A stretch of 64,000 nt of DNA, from the NCBI GenBank assembly GCA_035633215.1, contig DASQFI010000025.1:1-64000 (forward strand), read 5' to 3'. The DNA is from DASQFI01 sp035633215. GTDB lineage: Bacteria > Acidobacteriota > Vicinamibacteria > Vicinamibacterales > SCN-69-37. Made by a program: the position numbers and the translations under genes. Shown here piece by piece: positions 9,699 to 17,897 of this stretch (positions within the stretch are counted from its first letter, which is position 1; every line of letters begins with the position of its first letter). A model generated the notes under the pieces. The model saw only the letters and a list, made by a program, of their open reading frames with translations. It ran no database searches and had not been told where the DNA came from.

Positions 9699-10817
9699 AT
9701 GCACGAGAACACTACCGCACTGCTCCCCCACGACGTTTTTTCAGCGGACGAAGTCGCCCAGGCGGCCGGGGTTGACGTCGAAGCCGTGCTGGAAGCGCTC
9801 GCCGCCGGATACGTGCCGTCGTTTCGGGGATTCGTCACGACGGCCGATGCGCTCCTCCTCGTGAGAGTTCTGGGCACGGGCGGGGCCACGGCCCGACGGG
9901 AGCAAGTTCCGATCTCCGTCCTGGCCGATCGGAAGCGCCACGGTGGAGTGGGCCTTCTCGCGTCCGGCGCCCTCCACTCACTCGCGGTGGTGGCCTTGCT
10001 GCTCGTCACCTCGCTTGGCTTGATGGACTCAGCGGGGACCGACGTCCCGCTCAAGGACCCGATCCCGCTCAAGCTGGTCTTCATGATGAGTCCCGGCCCC
10101 GGCGGTGGCGGCGGAGGCGGGGGCCTCAAGATGCAGGCACCGCCGCCCAAGGCCCAGCGAAAACCCCTGGTCAAGCTGATCAAGCGAACACCGAGCCCGG
10201 TTCCACCGGTCCGCCGGAGGCCGCCGCCTCCGCCTAGGCCCCTCCCTCGCCGGCCGCCGCCGCCAATTGAGCCGCCGCCGCAGCGAGTGGAGCCGATACG
10301 AGTTGAACCGCCGAAGCCGGAAACACCGCCGGCCGTTCAGGCGCCGGTCGTGCCGATCCCGACCGACACCGTCGACATGCCGGGGCTGATCGAGAGCCGC
10401 AAGGCCGCCGCCGCCGCAAGTGCCGGACCGGGAGCCGGAGGCGGTGTTGGAACGGGCGCCGGTACGGGAATCGGCGAAGGCACGGGCGCCGGCATCGGTC
10501 CGGGTCAAGGTGGCGGCACGGGAGGTGGACCGTACCAGCCGGGGTCCGGGATCTCGCCGCCCACTCTCGTTCGGGAAGTGAAGCCGTCATACACGGACGA
10601 AGCTCGCCGGCGCGCGATCGAGGGCGACGTGGTGCTCGAGATCGTCGTGCGGCGCGACGGCTCCGTGGGCGACGTGCACGTCAAACGCAGCCTGGGCGCC
10701 GGGCTCGAGCAGCGCGCCATCGACGCCGTGCGCCAGTGGCGGTTTGGACCCGCCCGGCGGCAGGGTTCCCCCGTCGACGTTGTCGTCGAGGTCTCGGTCG
10801 AATTCAAGTTGAGGTAA
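9699..10817 (+). CDS. TonB-family protein with an N-terminal helix-turn-helix-like domain
   Basis: Energy-transducing protein predicted to span the inner membrane and contact outer-membrane receptors. Order of parts (372 residues): residues about 12-60 look like an HTH/MerR-type DNA-reading module (FSADEVAQAAGVDVEAVLEA); one membrane helix follows at about 88-110 (LLASGALHSLAVVALLLVTS); then comes a proline-rich periplasmic linker, a glycine-rich stretch, and a C-terminal TonB domain with PSYTDEARRRAIEGDV and RQWRFGPA. Many TonBs start directly with the anchor, so a cytoplasmic HTH-like head is unusual. It leads a tight three-gene operon (3-nt gaps) with a membrane protein and a VWA protein, but no ExbB/ExbD is present here. 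Confidence 0.88.
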   Translation: MHENTTALLPHDVFSADEVAQAAGVDVEAVLEALAAGYVPSFRGFVTTADALLLVRVLGTGGATARREQVPISVLADRKRHGGVGLLASGALHSLAVVALLLVTSLGLMDSAGTDVPLKDPIPLKLVFMMSPGPGGGGGGGGLKMQAPPPKAQRKPLVKLIKRTPSPVPPVRRRPPPPPRPLPRRPPPPIEPPPQRVEPIRVEPPKPETPPAVQAPVVPIPTDTVDMPGLIESRKAAAAASAGPGAGGGVGTGAGTGIGEGTGAGIGPGQGGGTGGGPYQPGSGISPPTLVREVKPSYTDEARRRAIEGDVVLEIVVRRDGSVGDVHVKRSLGAGLEQRAIDAVRQWRFGPARRQGSPVDVVVEVSVEFKLR

Positions 10818-10820
10818 CCC

Positions 10821-11852
10821 ATGGAATCCATGCTCGTGGTCGTCGCCGCCGTCTCGCTCGCGCTCGCGGCCATCATGTCCACCGTGGCCTGGCGACTGTT
10901 GCGTGACAACCACCATCGCACCGCGTCTCGCGCGGAAGTCTTGATCGCGCTGCTCCAGGACGCGGGCAGCGCGAAACCCAAGGACATCACTCCGCCCGCG
11001 GAGAGTACGACACCGACGGCGCGCCCGGCCGAGCCGGTGAGCCCGGCGCCGGCCGCGTCCACGACGCCGGAGGTGCCGCGCGCATCCGAGCCGCCGCCGG
11101 TCAAGAAGCCGCGCGCGGTTCCGGCCATCGTCGATGGTCCGCTGCACGACGAGGCCATCCGGCGCGACGGCGGCGACACCGACGACGAGTCGTCGTGGGA
11201 TCGGGCGTTCCGGCCCCGCGTGGATCCGCCGAGCGCCGTCGCGACCGAGCCCCACGAGCCCGTCGCCACGTCCGCGATGTTCGAGTCCGATTCACCCCGT
11301 CAGATGTCGATGGGCCGATCGCTCGCGCTGGCCGCGGCCGGATTGGTGATTCTGATCGGCGCGGGAACGGTCTACGCGTTGAATACAGGCCGGCTCTCGC
11401 CGTTCACGGGCGGCGACGATCGCGGGGACATGATTGCGGCAAGCGCGCGGCAGCCGCTCGAGCTTCTGTCGCTCAAGCACGGCACCGACGAGACCGGCGC
11501 GTTCGTCATCACCGGACTCGTGCAGAACCCGATCGAAGGCGCGTCGCTGCGCGACGTCGTCGCGACGGTCTATCTGTTCGATCAACAGGGTCGCTACTTC
11601 GCGAGCGGCCGCGCGCGGCTGGACGTCTCGACGCTCGGCGCCGGGGAAGAGTCGCCGTTCGTGGTCAAGATTCCGAACGCGGCCGCGGTTGGCCGGTACC
11701 GCGTCGGGTTCCGCCTGGATGACGGCGGCGTGGTCGCGCACGTCGATCGACGGGGCCAGACGCCGGCCGGCACGAGCGGCGACACGATCGACGACGAGCG
11801 CGGTCCATCAGTCGCCACACCCGCGGCGACGCCGCGCCGATCGGAAGGATGA
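10821..11852 (+). CDS. Membrane-anchored protein with C-terminal FxLYD/DUF3426-like beta domain
   Basis: A 343-residue protein with an N-terminal hydrophobic helix (MLVVVAAVSLALAAIMSTVA), a long Pro/Ala/Thr-rich disordered part to about residue 160, a second hydrophobic helix (LALAAAGLVILIGAGTVYAL), and a folded C-terminal domain. That domain reads GAFVITGLVQNPIEGASLRD...VVATVYLFDQQGRYFAS and resembles FxLYD/DUF3426 domains of envelope proteins. No enzymatic motif is visible. It lies 3 nt after the TonB gene and 3 nt before the VWA gene, so it is probably part of the same envelope complex. Function unknown. Confidence 0.8.
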   Translation: MESMLVVVAAVSLALAAIMSTVAWRLLRDNHHRTASRAEVLIALLQDAGSAKPKDITPPAESTTPTARPAEPVSPAPAASTTPEVPRASEPPPVKKPRAVPAIVDGPLHDEAIRRDGGDTDDESSWDRAFRPRVDPPSAVATEPHEPVATSAMFESDSPRQMSMGRSLALAAAGLVILIGAGTVYALNTGRLSPFTGGDDRGDMIAASARQPLELLSLKHGTDETGAFVITGLVQNPIEGASLRDVVATVYLFDQQGRYFASGRARLDVSTLGAGEESPFVVKIPNAAAVGRYRVGFRLDDGGVVAHVDRRGQTPAGTSGDTIDDERGPSVATPAATPRRSEG

Positions 11853-11855
11853 GTC

Positions 11856-12905
11856 ATGGCTCGAGTGATTGCGACGCTGCTCGTTGTTTCCACGCTGCTC
11901 GCCGCGGATCGCCAGGAACGGCCGGCCGGCCAGGGCTTCTCGTTCCGCACCGGCGTCGAGCTCGTCAACGTCACCGCGACGGTCACGGATCAGTCCGGGC
12001 GCTTCGTGCCTGGACTCACCGCCAACGACTTCGTGCTCTACGAGGACGGCAAGCCGCAGGAAATCACGCAGTTCGACTCCGAGCGCGTGCCGGTGAGTCT
12101 CGGCATCGCGCTCGACACGAGCGGCAGCATGCTCGGCGAAAAGATCGTCGCGGCGCAGGCGGCGCTCAATCGATTCCTGGTCGACCTGCTCGGCGCGCAG
12201 GACGAGGTGTTTCTCTACCGCTTCGACAGCCGCCCCACGCTCGTGCAGGGATGGACGGAGGATCGGCGCGCGCTCAGCCGCGCGCTCGGAACGGTGCGGC
12301 CAAATGGCGGCACGGCGATCTACGACACGGTGGCTGAAGCGATTCCGCTCGCGCAGACCGGCAGCCGCCGCAAGAAGGCGCTCGTCGTGATCTCGGATGG
12401 CAACGACACGAGCAGCCGCACGTCGGTCGGCGAGTTGCAGCAGGCTATTCGCGAGACCGAAGTGCTCATCTACGCGATCGGCATCGACGCGTCCGGCGGT
12501 AATAACTATTCGTCGCCACCGAGCTCGCCGGCCGCGCCTGGGCCGCCGCGCACGCTGCCCGTGCCGTCGCCGTTTCCGGGCAAGGCGCCGCCGCCGGTCC
12601 AGGCACCGGCGCCGCGGCCGCAGCCACCGCCGCCGTCGCGCTCGAATCGCAGTTCGTCGGTCGATCGCGTGAACCCCGATGCGCTGCGCGCGATCACGGA
12701 CGACAGCGGCGGCCGCACCGAGATCATCGTCTCGCCGCGGGATCTCGACCCGACGACGGCCGGCATCGCCGACGAGCTCAGCCGCCAGTACTTTCTCGGC
12801 TACACGTCCACGGTGCCGAAGGACGGGCGCTGGCACTCGATCGAGCTGAGGCTGAAACGCGGCAATTACGTCGTCCGCGCGCGAAAGGGCTTTGTGGCGT
12901 CGTAG
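11856..12905 (+). CDS. Secreted VWFA-related protein of the acidobacterial type
   Basis: Exported von Willebrand factor A domain protein (349 residues). A signal peptide (VIATLLVVSTLLAA) is followed by a short beta domain (VNVTATVTDQSGRFVPGLTANDF) typical of the acidobacterial VWFA-related family. The A domain carries the metal-ion-dependent adhesion motif DTSGSM at residue 87 and the second loop SDGNDTSSR. A proline-rich insertion (about residues 225-265) interrupts the domain before DLDPTTAGIADEL. Its stop codon TAG is the TAG of the GTAG head of the REP element that follows at 12902. Confidence 0.93.
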   Translation: MARVIATLLVVSTLLAADRQERPAGQGFSFRTGVELVNVTATVTDQSGRFVPGLTANDFVLYEDGKPQEITQFDSERVPVSLGIALDTSGSMLGEKIVAAQAALNRFLVDLLGAQDEVFLYRFDSRPTLVQGWTEDRRALSRALGTVRPNGGTAIYDTVAEAIPLAQTGSRRKKALVVISDGNDTSSRTSVGELQQAIRETEVLIYAIGIDASGGNNYSSPPSSPAAPGPPRTLPVPSPFPGKAPPPVQAPAPRPQPPPPSRSNRSSSVDRVNPDALRAITDDSGGRTEIIVSPRDLDPTTAGIADELSRQYFLGYTSTVPKDGRWHSIELRLKRGNYVVRARKGFVAS

Positions 12906-12954
12906 GCCGGGGCTTCAGCCCCGGCGCGCCGCCGGCCCTGAAGGGCCGGCCTAC
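12902..12954. repeat. REPIN-like double palindrome with GTAG and CTAC ends
   Basis: GTAG and CTAC ends enclose two hairpins, CCGGGGCTTCAGCCCCGG and CCGGCCCTGAAGGGCCGG. The GTAG at 12902-12905 contains the stop codon of the VWA gene. A single related half occurs at 20161-20174, and a similar hairpin at 32927-32950. Confidence 0.85.
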
Positions 12955-12987
12955 GTATTCCGACGAACTCTACGCTACGATCCCCGT

Positions 12988-13734
12988 GTGTTCATCTGGT
13001 CGGCCGTGCTCGGGCTGTCCATGGCCGGCAGCCTCGGCGGCCTCCTGACCGCATCCCTGCTTCTTCTCTTCAATCAGCAAGCGCGGGACCGCGTCGTCCC
13101 GTGGCTGGTGTCGTACGCGGTCGGCACATTGCTCGGCGTTGCGCTGCTCGATCTGGTTCCGCAGGCGCTCGCCGTGATTCCCCCGACACCGGTGTTCGCG
13201 ACGCTTCTCGCCGGCATTTTCACGTTCTTCATTCTCGAGAAGCTCGTCATCTGGCGGCACTGCCACGACGACCACGCGTGCGAGATCCATCCGAGCACCG
13301 TCTCGCTGGTCATCGTCGGCGATGCGCTCCACACGTTCGTGGACGGCGTCGTCATTGCCGCCGCGAGTCTCGTCTCGCTCCCGCTTGGCGTCACCGCTGC
13401 GCTTGCGGTCGCGGCGCATGAGATTCCGCAAGAGGTGGGCGACTTCGCGATTCTGCTCGCGGCGGGACAGTCGCGATCGCGTGCGCTGCTGCTCAACCTG
13501 TCGTCGGCGACCGCAGGTCTTCTCGGGGCAGCCGCGATGCTGGTTTTCGGATCTCAGGCGCCGATCGTCCTGCCGTTCGTCCTCGCCTTCGCCGCCGGGG
13601 CGTTTCTCTACGTCGCGATGGCCGACCTCATCCCGAACCTGCACCGGGGCGGGATCGACCGGAATGCCGCCCGGCAGACTGTCCTCATCGCGCTGGGCGT
13701 GGGGACGATTGTGGTGATGACTCAGGTCCGGTAG
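12988..13734 (+). CDS. ZIP family metal transporter
   Basis: Inner-membrane divalent metal (zinc/iron/manganese) transporter of about 248 residues with eight predicted helices. The conserved binuclear site is visible: HTFVDGVVIA in helix IV and HEIPQEVGDFAILL in helix V, with the cytosolic histidine-rich loop WRHCHDDHACEIH between helices III and IV. The GTG at 12988 is chosen because it starts just before the first hydrophobic helix and downstream of the REP element; an ATG at 13021 is possible. Zinc is the usual substrate but the metal cannot be fixed from sequence. Confidence 0.92.
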   Translation: MFIWSAVLGLSMAGSLGGLLTASLLLLFNQQARDRVVPWLVSYAVGTLLGVALLDLVPQALAVIPPTPVFATLLAGIFTFFILEKLVIWRHCHDDHACEIHPSTVSLVIVGDALHTFVDGVVIAAASLVSLPLGVTAALAVAAHEIPQEVGDFAILLAAGQSRSRALLLNLSSATAGLLGAAAMLVFGSQAPIVLPFVLAFAAGAFLYVAMADLIPNLHRGGIDRNAARQTVLIALGVGTIVVMTQVR

Positions 13735-13820
13735 GGCCGCCAGCCGCGCCAGCGCCCGCTGGCACTGCTCTTGCTCTTCAAGCCGGCAGCGATACGCGCC
13801 CGCGCCGGAGCTCGACGGTT

Positions 13821-14351
13821 ATGCGGTCTCCCCTCCTCGTTGCGATCACCCTCGTTCTTGCGCTCTATTCCTTCCCGGGCGCGGCCCGGGCCCAAACGCC
13901 GGACGACGACCTCCATCGTCAGGTCCTCGGCGCCGTCCGCGGCTACACGAACTTCACGATCTTCGACGACGTCAGCGTCGCGGTAAGCGACCGCGCCGTG
14001 ACGCTGACGGGGCGCGTGACGATGCCGTTCAAGCGCAACGACCTCGGCGCGCGCGTCGCGAAGATCGACGGCGTCCGCCATCTCGTCAACGACATCCAGG
14101 TGCTGCCGGTCTCCATTGGCGATTCGAGACTGCGCACGAAGATCGCCCAGGCCATTTACGGCAACTCGACGTTCTGGCACTACGCCTCAATGGTAAACCC
14201 GCCGATCCACATCGTCGTCGAGCACAGCCGCGTCACGCTCACCGGGTGCGTGAACGGTGAAATAGAAAGAACTCTTGCGTACGCGCTCGCGCAGGTGGAT
14301 GGCGTCATGTCGGTCACCAATGAACTGAGGCTCGACAAAGCGAACAAATGA
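13821..14351 (+). CDS. Periplasmic BON-domain protein
   Basis: Exported protein of 176 residues. A signal peptide (VAITLVLALYSFPGAARA) is followed by two BON domains, about 29-95 (VRGYTNFTIFDDVSVAVSDR...VTLTGRV) and 100-172 (IAQAIYGNSTFWHYA...HSRVTLTGCV...VMSVTNELRL). BON proteins such as OsmY bind membranes or phospholipids and help with envelope stress. The gene stands alone on the plus strand and is followed at once by the 219-bp inverted repeat at 14355-14573. Confidence 0.9.
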   Translation: MRSPLLVAITLVLALYSFPGAARAQTPDDDLHRQVLGAVRGYTNFTIFDDVSVAVSDRAVTLTGRVTMPFKRNDLGARVAKIDGVRHLVNDIQVLPVSIGDSRLRTKIAQAIYGNSTFWHYASMVNPPIHIVVEHSRVTLTGCVNGEIERTLAYALAQVDGVMSVTNELRLDKANK

Positions 14352-14354
14352 ACC

Positions 14355-14573
14355 GTCGCCGAAGTACTGGAGCTGACGCAGAAGTACGGCGCTGACGCTC
14401 AAGTAGCTGGAACTAGCGCAGAAGTACGGCAGCTGCCGAGCGAGTACTTTGCGTGTCAGTGCAGGTTTCGACAAGTGAAGGTACTCCAACGATCGCTGCC
14501 GTACTTCTGCGAAAGGTCCTGCTACTTCACCGTCAGCTCCGTACTTCAGCGATAGCGCCAGTACCTCGGCGAC
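14355..14573. repeat. Large inverted repeat with four phased ~20-nt units per arm
   Basis: The arms 14355-14450 and 14478-14573 are each 96 nt long and align without gaps as reverse complements, with about 77 of 96 positions paired; the loop is 27 nt. Each arm is itself four units of 19-21 nt that begin (G/C)AAGTA(C/G), followed by a fifth partial GAGTAC. The element begins 4 nt after the BON gene stop. It encodes no convincing protein. It could be a terminator, a structured RNA or a phased protein-binding array. Confidence 0.85.
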
Positions 14574-14727
14574 AGCGCTATTCTTTCCGTGTAAATGGGC
14601 CGTTCGCTTTCGGCGTCTAACAAACGATGACTGTCGCCGCCACGCCGGTGGTCGCGCTGCACGCACTCGGGTATCACGCCGAGCTCGAGGACGTGTTCCT
14701 GCGCGGCTGCTGCTGCCGGGCGTTCGC

Positions 14728-15348
14728 GTGTTCCTCACGGTCAACCTTGACGCCGTGCGCGGGAACAGCCGGATCGATCCGTCGTTCCTGCCAGGTCCGT
14801 TTGGCATCGTCGGATCGGACGGGCGGTTTTCGATCCCGGGCGTGATGCCCGGCACCTACATTTTTACTGTGTCGGGTGCCGACGCGCAGGGCTGGGTCCT
14901 CGACGCAGCGACGATCCCTGCGGCACCAGGAGCGGCATTGGACGCGCGCGACGTCCTCAACCTCCCGTTCACGATCCCTGAGGAGATCGACATCCTCGGC
15001 GCGACGTTTTCGATGACCCGCGCCGCGTCGACGCTGCAGGTCATGCTCCGCGATCGGGACGATCGGCCCGTCCCGAACATGGACGTCGTCCTGTTTGCCG
15101 CGGATCCGAAGTATTGGTACCCGTCATCGCGGCGGCTGCTGCGTCAGCGCGCAAGCACCACCGGAACCGTGACCTTCGACCATCTTCCTCAGGGCGACTA
15201 CATCGCCGCGGCCGCCGGTTCGTTGCCTTCGGATTGGCACACGGCTCCCAGGCTGGAGGCCCTGGCCCCGACCGGAACCAGGGTCCGGCTCGACAAAAGT
15301 GACACGCGGGCCATCGCCATCCGGGTCGATCCAGGAATCGTCAAATAG
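14728..15348 (+). pseudogene. C-terminal remnant of a CarboxypepD_reg-like secreted protein
   Basis: About 206 residues that match only the last quarter of the large proteins at 15414 and 17898: SDGRFSIPGVMPGTYIFTVSG, then MDVVLFAADPKYWYPSSRRL and VTFDHLPQGDYIAA. There is no signal peptide and no convincing ribosome-binding site; the GTG at 14728 is only the first possible start. In another frame, 14627-14700 reads VALHALGYHAELEDVFL, which resembles the tail of an ABC-2 type ATPase, suggesting a chimeric junction of two decayed genes. Probably not expressed as a functional protein. Confidence 0.65.
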
Positions 15349-15413
15349 TCATGGGGACGGGTCCCCCTTTACACTCGTAAGGGTTGACCGGTCCGATACT
15401 GGCAGGGGGAAAC

Positions 15414-17633
15414 GTGAAATCACGGCTTGTCGCGGTGTCGATTGCAGCGGTCTCGGCCGGAAGCCTCGCCATCGCCGCGGCGCAGGTCCAGACACAAGAG
15501 CCGTTCTCACGTTCCTCTGGCGGGCAACTGGTTGGAATTCGGCCCAATGTCACGCGATCCTCGCCGGTTTTGCACGATGTGGACGTGAGAACGGCTCAAG
15601 GAGCCGCTCAGGGTCAGGCCCAGGGACAGGGTCGGGGCCAGGCGCAAGGCGCCGGCCGCGGCACGCAGCCGGCTCGCGATGCCCAGCAGCAGACCACCGT
15701 CGGCACCGCCTCCATCACGGGCGCGGTGGTGACCGAAGGCGCCGGCACTCCGGTCCGTCGCGCGCGCGTGACGTTGAGCGGCGGCGAAATCAGGACGCCG
15801 CGTTCGGTCGTGACAAACGACGAAGGCCAGTTCGGCTTCGTGGCGCTGCCGGCGGGGCGCTACACGATGACCGCATCGAAAGCCGGCTACGTGAACATCA
15901 CGTACGGCGCGAAGCGGCCGGGCCGGCCGGGCACGCCGATCCAGCTCGCCGACGGACAAAAGCTCGAGAAGGCCACCATCAGTCTGCCGAAGGGCAGCGT
16001 CGTGACCGGTATCGTCGTGGACGAGAACGGCGAGCCGTCGCCCGGCACGCAGGTGCGGGTGATGCGCTACGTGATGCGAACGGGCGAAAAGACGCTCGAA
16101 CAATCGGGACAGGATCAGACCGACGATCGCGGGATCTATCGCGTCTACGGTCTGCAGCCCGGCGAGTATCTCGTCAGCGCGTCGCCGCGCAATATGAACA
16201 TCGGCGACATGCGTCAGACGGTGATGGCCGAAATCGAAGCGGTCATGCAGCAACTGGGGGCGGCCGGCGTTGGCCCCGGGGCTGAAGGTGGTCGCGGCGG
16301 CGGTGGCGGCGGCGGACGCGCCTTCGAGCCCGGCGCGCTCGGCCAGGCCGTCGGCGGCGGCGGCCGGGGACAGGCGCTGATCGATCGCGCCACGCAGCTG
16401 CAGCAGCAACTGCAGCAGAGCGAGCAGGAACAGCCGGTCGCCTACGCGCCGGTCTATTACCCGGGAACAACGACGCCATCGGCCGCATCGAGCGTGACGC
16501 TCGGCGTCGGCGACGAACGATCGGGCGTGGACTTTCAGCTGCAGCTCGTGTCGACGGCGCGCGTCGAAGGCTCGGTGGTGAGCGCCGACGGGACGATGCC
16601 GCCGGGCACGCAAATCACGCTGGTCCCGCAGGATCAAGGCGGCATGCCGCAGATTCCCGGACTGAACACGAGCACCTCGCGCTCGATGCAGAACGGACGG
16701 TTTCAGTTCACGGGCGTCGCGCCGGGCCAGTATCGATTGATGGCGAGAGCCGTCATCCGCCAGCCCGATCCCCAGGCCGCGGCACGCGGCGGGGCCGCCG
16801 CGGACGCCGGCGGGCGCGGCGGACGAGGCGGACAGGGCGCGATCCAACAGGTGCTGTGGGCGTCCACCGATCTCAACGTCAGCGGTCAGAACATCACGGA
16901 CATCGTGATCGCGCTGCAGCCAGGCATGTCGCTCACCGGACGCGTGTCGTTCGAAGGCACGACGATCCCGCCGCCGACCGATCTCACGCGCGTGCGCGTC
17001 AACCTCGCCACGCGCGGCCAGCAGTTATTCGAAGGCGGTGCCGTGCCGCCGGCCCAGGTCGATGTCAGCGGAAACTTCACGATCAACGGCGTGGCGCCAG
17101 GACGCTATTCGATCAGCGGCGGCGCGCCAGGCGGCGGACAGGGCGGCGGTCGTCAAGGGGGCGCGGCGCCAGCGCCGGGTCAGGGCGGTGCAGCAGCGGC
17201 GCAGTGGGTCCTCAAGTCGGCGGTCGCCGGCGGGCGCGACATCCTCGACTTCCCGCTCGTCATCGAACCGAATCAGGAAGTCGGCGGGATCCTGATGACG
17301 TTCACCGATCGCACGCAGGAGCTGTCCGGCACGCTGCAGGATGCGACCGGAAGGCCCACCGCTGATTTCACGATCGTCGTCTTCCCGGCCGACAACCGGT
17401 ACTGGCAGCCGCAATCGCGTCGCATCGTCTCCGCGCGGCCCGGCACCGACGGGCGATTCACATTCCGCAATCTCCCGCCCGGCGACTATCGCCTCACCGC
17501 GATCACCGACGCCGAACCCGGCGAGTGGTTCAACCCCGAGTTCCTCGCCCAGCTCGTCGCACCCTCGATTGCCATCTCTCTGGCCGAAGGCGAACGCAAG
17601 GTCCAGGACATCCGGGTCGCAGCGGGTCGGTGA
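15414..17633 (+). CDS. Secreted CarboxypepD_reg-like repeat protein
   Basis: Exported protein of about 739 residues made of several carboxypeptidase-regulatory-like (transthyretin-fold) modules. Examples are ITGAVVTEGAGTPVRRARVTLSGG with FGFVALPAGRYTMTASKAGY, GSVVTGIVVDENGEPSPGTQV, and the last module TADFTIVVFPADNRYW. Glycine/glutamine-rich linkers separate the modules. The GTG at 15414 has an AGGGGGA ribosome-binding site 3-4 nt upstream and starts a clear signal peptide. No catalytic motif is visible; related proteins are widespread in Acidobacteria and probably sit on or leave the cell surface. It is closely related to 17898-22061, 14728-15348 and 25600-25962. Confidence 0.85.
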   Translation: MKSRLVAVSIAAVSAGSLAIAAAQVQTQEPFSRSSGGQLVGIRPNVTRSSPVLHDVDVRTAQGAAQGQAQGQGRGQAQGAGRGTQPARDAQQQTTVGTASITGAVVTEGAGTPVRRARVTLSGGEIRTPRSVVTNDEGQFGFVALPAGRYTMTASKAGYVNITYGAKRPGRPGTPIQLADGQKLEKATISLPKGSVVTGIVVDENGEPSPGTQVRVMRYVMRTGEKTLEQSGQDQTDDRGIYRVYGLQPGEYLVSASPRNMNIGDMRQTVMAEIEAVMQQLGAAGVGPGAEGGRGGGGGGGRAFEPGALGQAVGGGGRGQALIDRATQLQQQLQQSEQEQPVAYAPVYYPGTTTPSAASSVTLGVGDERSGVDFQLQLVSTARVEGSVVSADGTMPPGTQITLVPQDQGGMPQIPGLNTSTSRSMQNGRFQFTGVAPGQYRLMARAVIRQPDPQAAARGGAAADAGGRGGRGGQGAIQQVLWASTDLNVSGQNITDIVIALQPGMSLTGRVSFEGTTIPPPTDLTRVRVNLATRGQQLFEGGAVPPAQVDVSGNFTINGVAPGRYSISGGAPGGGQGGGRQGGAAPAPGQGGAAAAQWVLKSAVAGGRDILDFPLVIEPNQEVGGILMTFTDRTQELSGTLQDATGRPTADFTIVVFPADNRYWQPQSRRIVSARPGTDGRFTFRNLPPGDYRLTAITDAEPGEWFNPEFLAQLVAPSIAISLAEGERKVQDIRVAAGR

Positions 17634-17638
17634 AACAC

Positions 17639-17829
17639 GTCTATCTGAAATCTATAGTCTGGGAATCTGTAATCTGATCCGCAATCTGGGAATCTGGGAA
17701 TCGTCAATCTATCGGGGAGTCTCAGGATCTATCGGGGATCTTGGATGGAATCTGAACTCCGGCCGAATCCCCAGATTCCCAGATAGCAGATCAGATTACA
17801 GATTCCCAGATTACAGATTCCAGATTGAC
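17639..17829. repeat. 66-nt-arm inverted repeat of AATCTG words
   Basis: Arms 17639-17704 and 17764-17829 are about 85% complementary. Each arm is a near-tandem array of (G)AATCTG words. The loop contains two copies of ATCTATCGGGGA. The family is shared with 2275-2355, which has the same GTCTATCTG start and GATCCGCAATCTGG block. Together with the 68 nt that follow, it fills the gap between the two CarboxypepD_reg genes; no protein-coding sequence is seen. Confidence 0.8.
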
Positions 17830-17897
17830 GGGTGCCATCACCGTCCCACACCCTTTAACACATTCCTAACAACTTCCCGGCACGCTTCGGGGGTCTA

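Noticed and set aside
13731..13780. A further REP overlapping the ZIP transporter stop (GTAGGGC)
   Set aside because: The GTAG is present, but only a short GCCAGCG/CGCTGGC palindrome follows and it does not match the two REP families, so it was not counted.
14355..14573. CRISPR array
   Set aside because: Units of about 20 nt follow each other with no spacers and are arranged as an inverted pair, so it is not a CRISPR.
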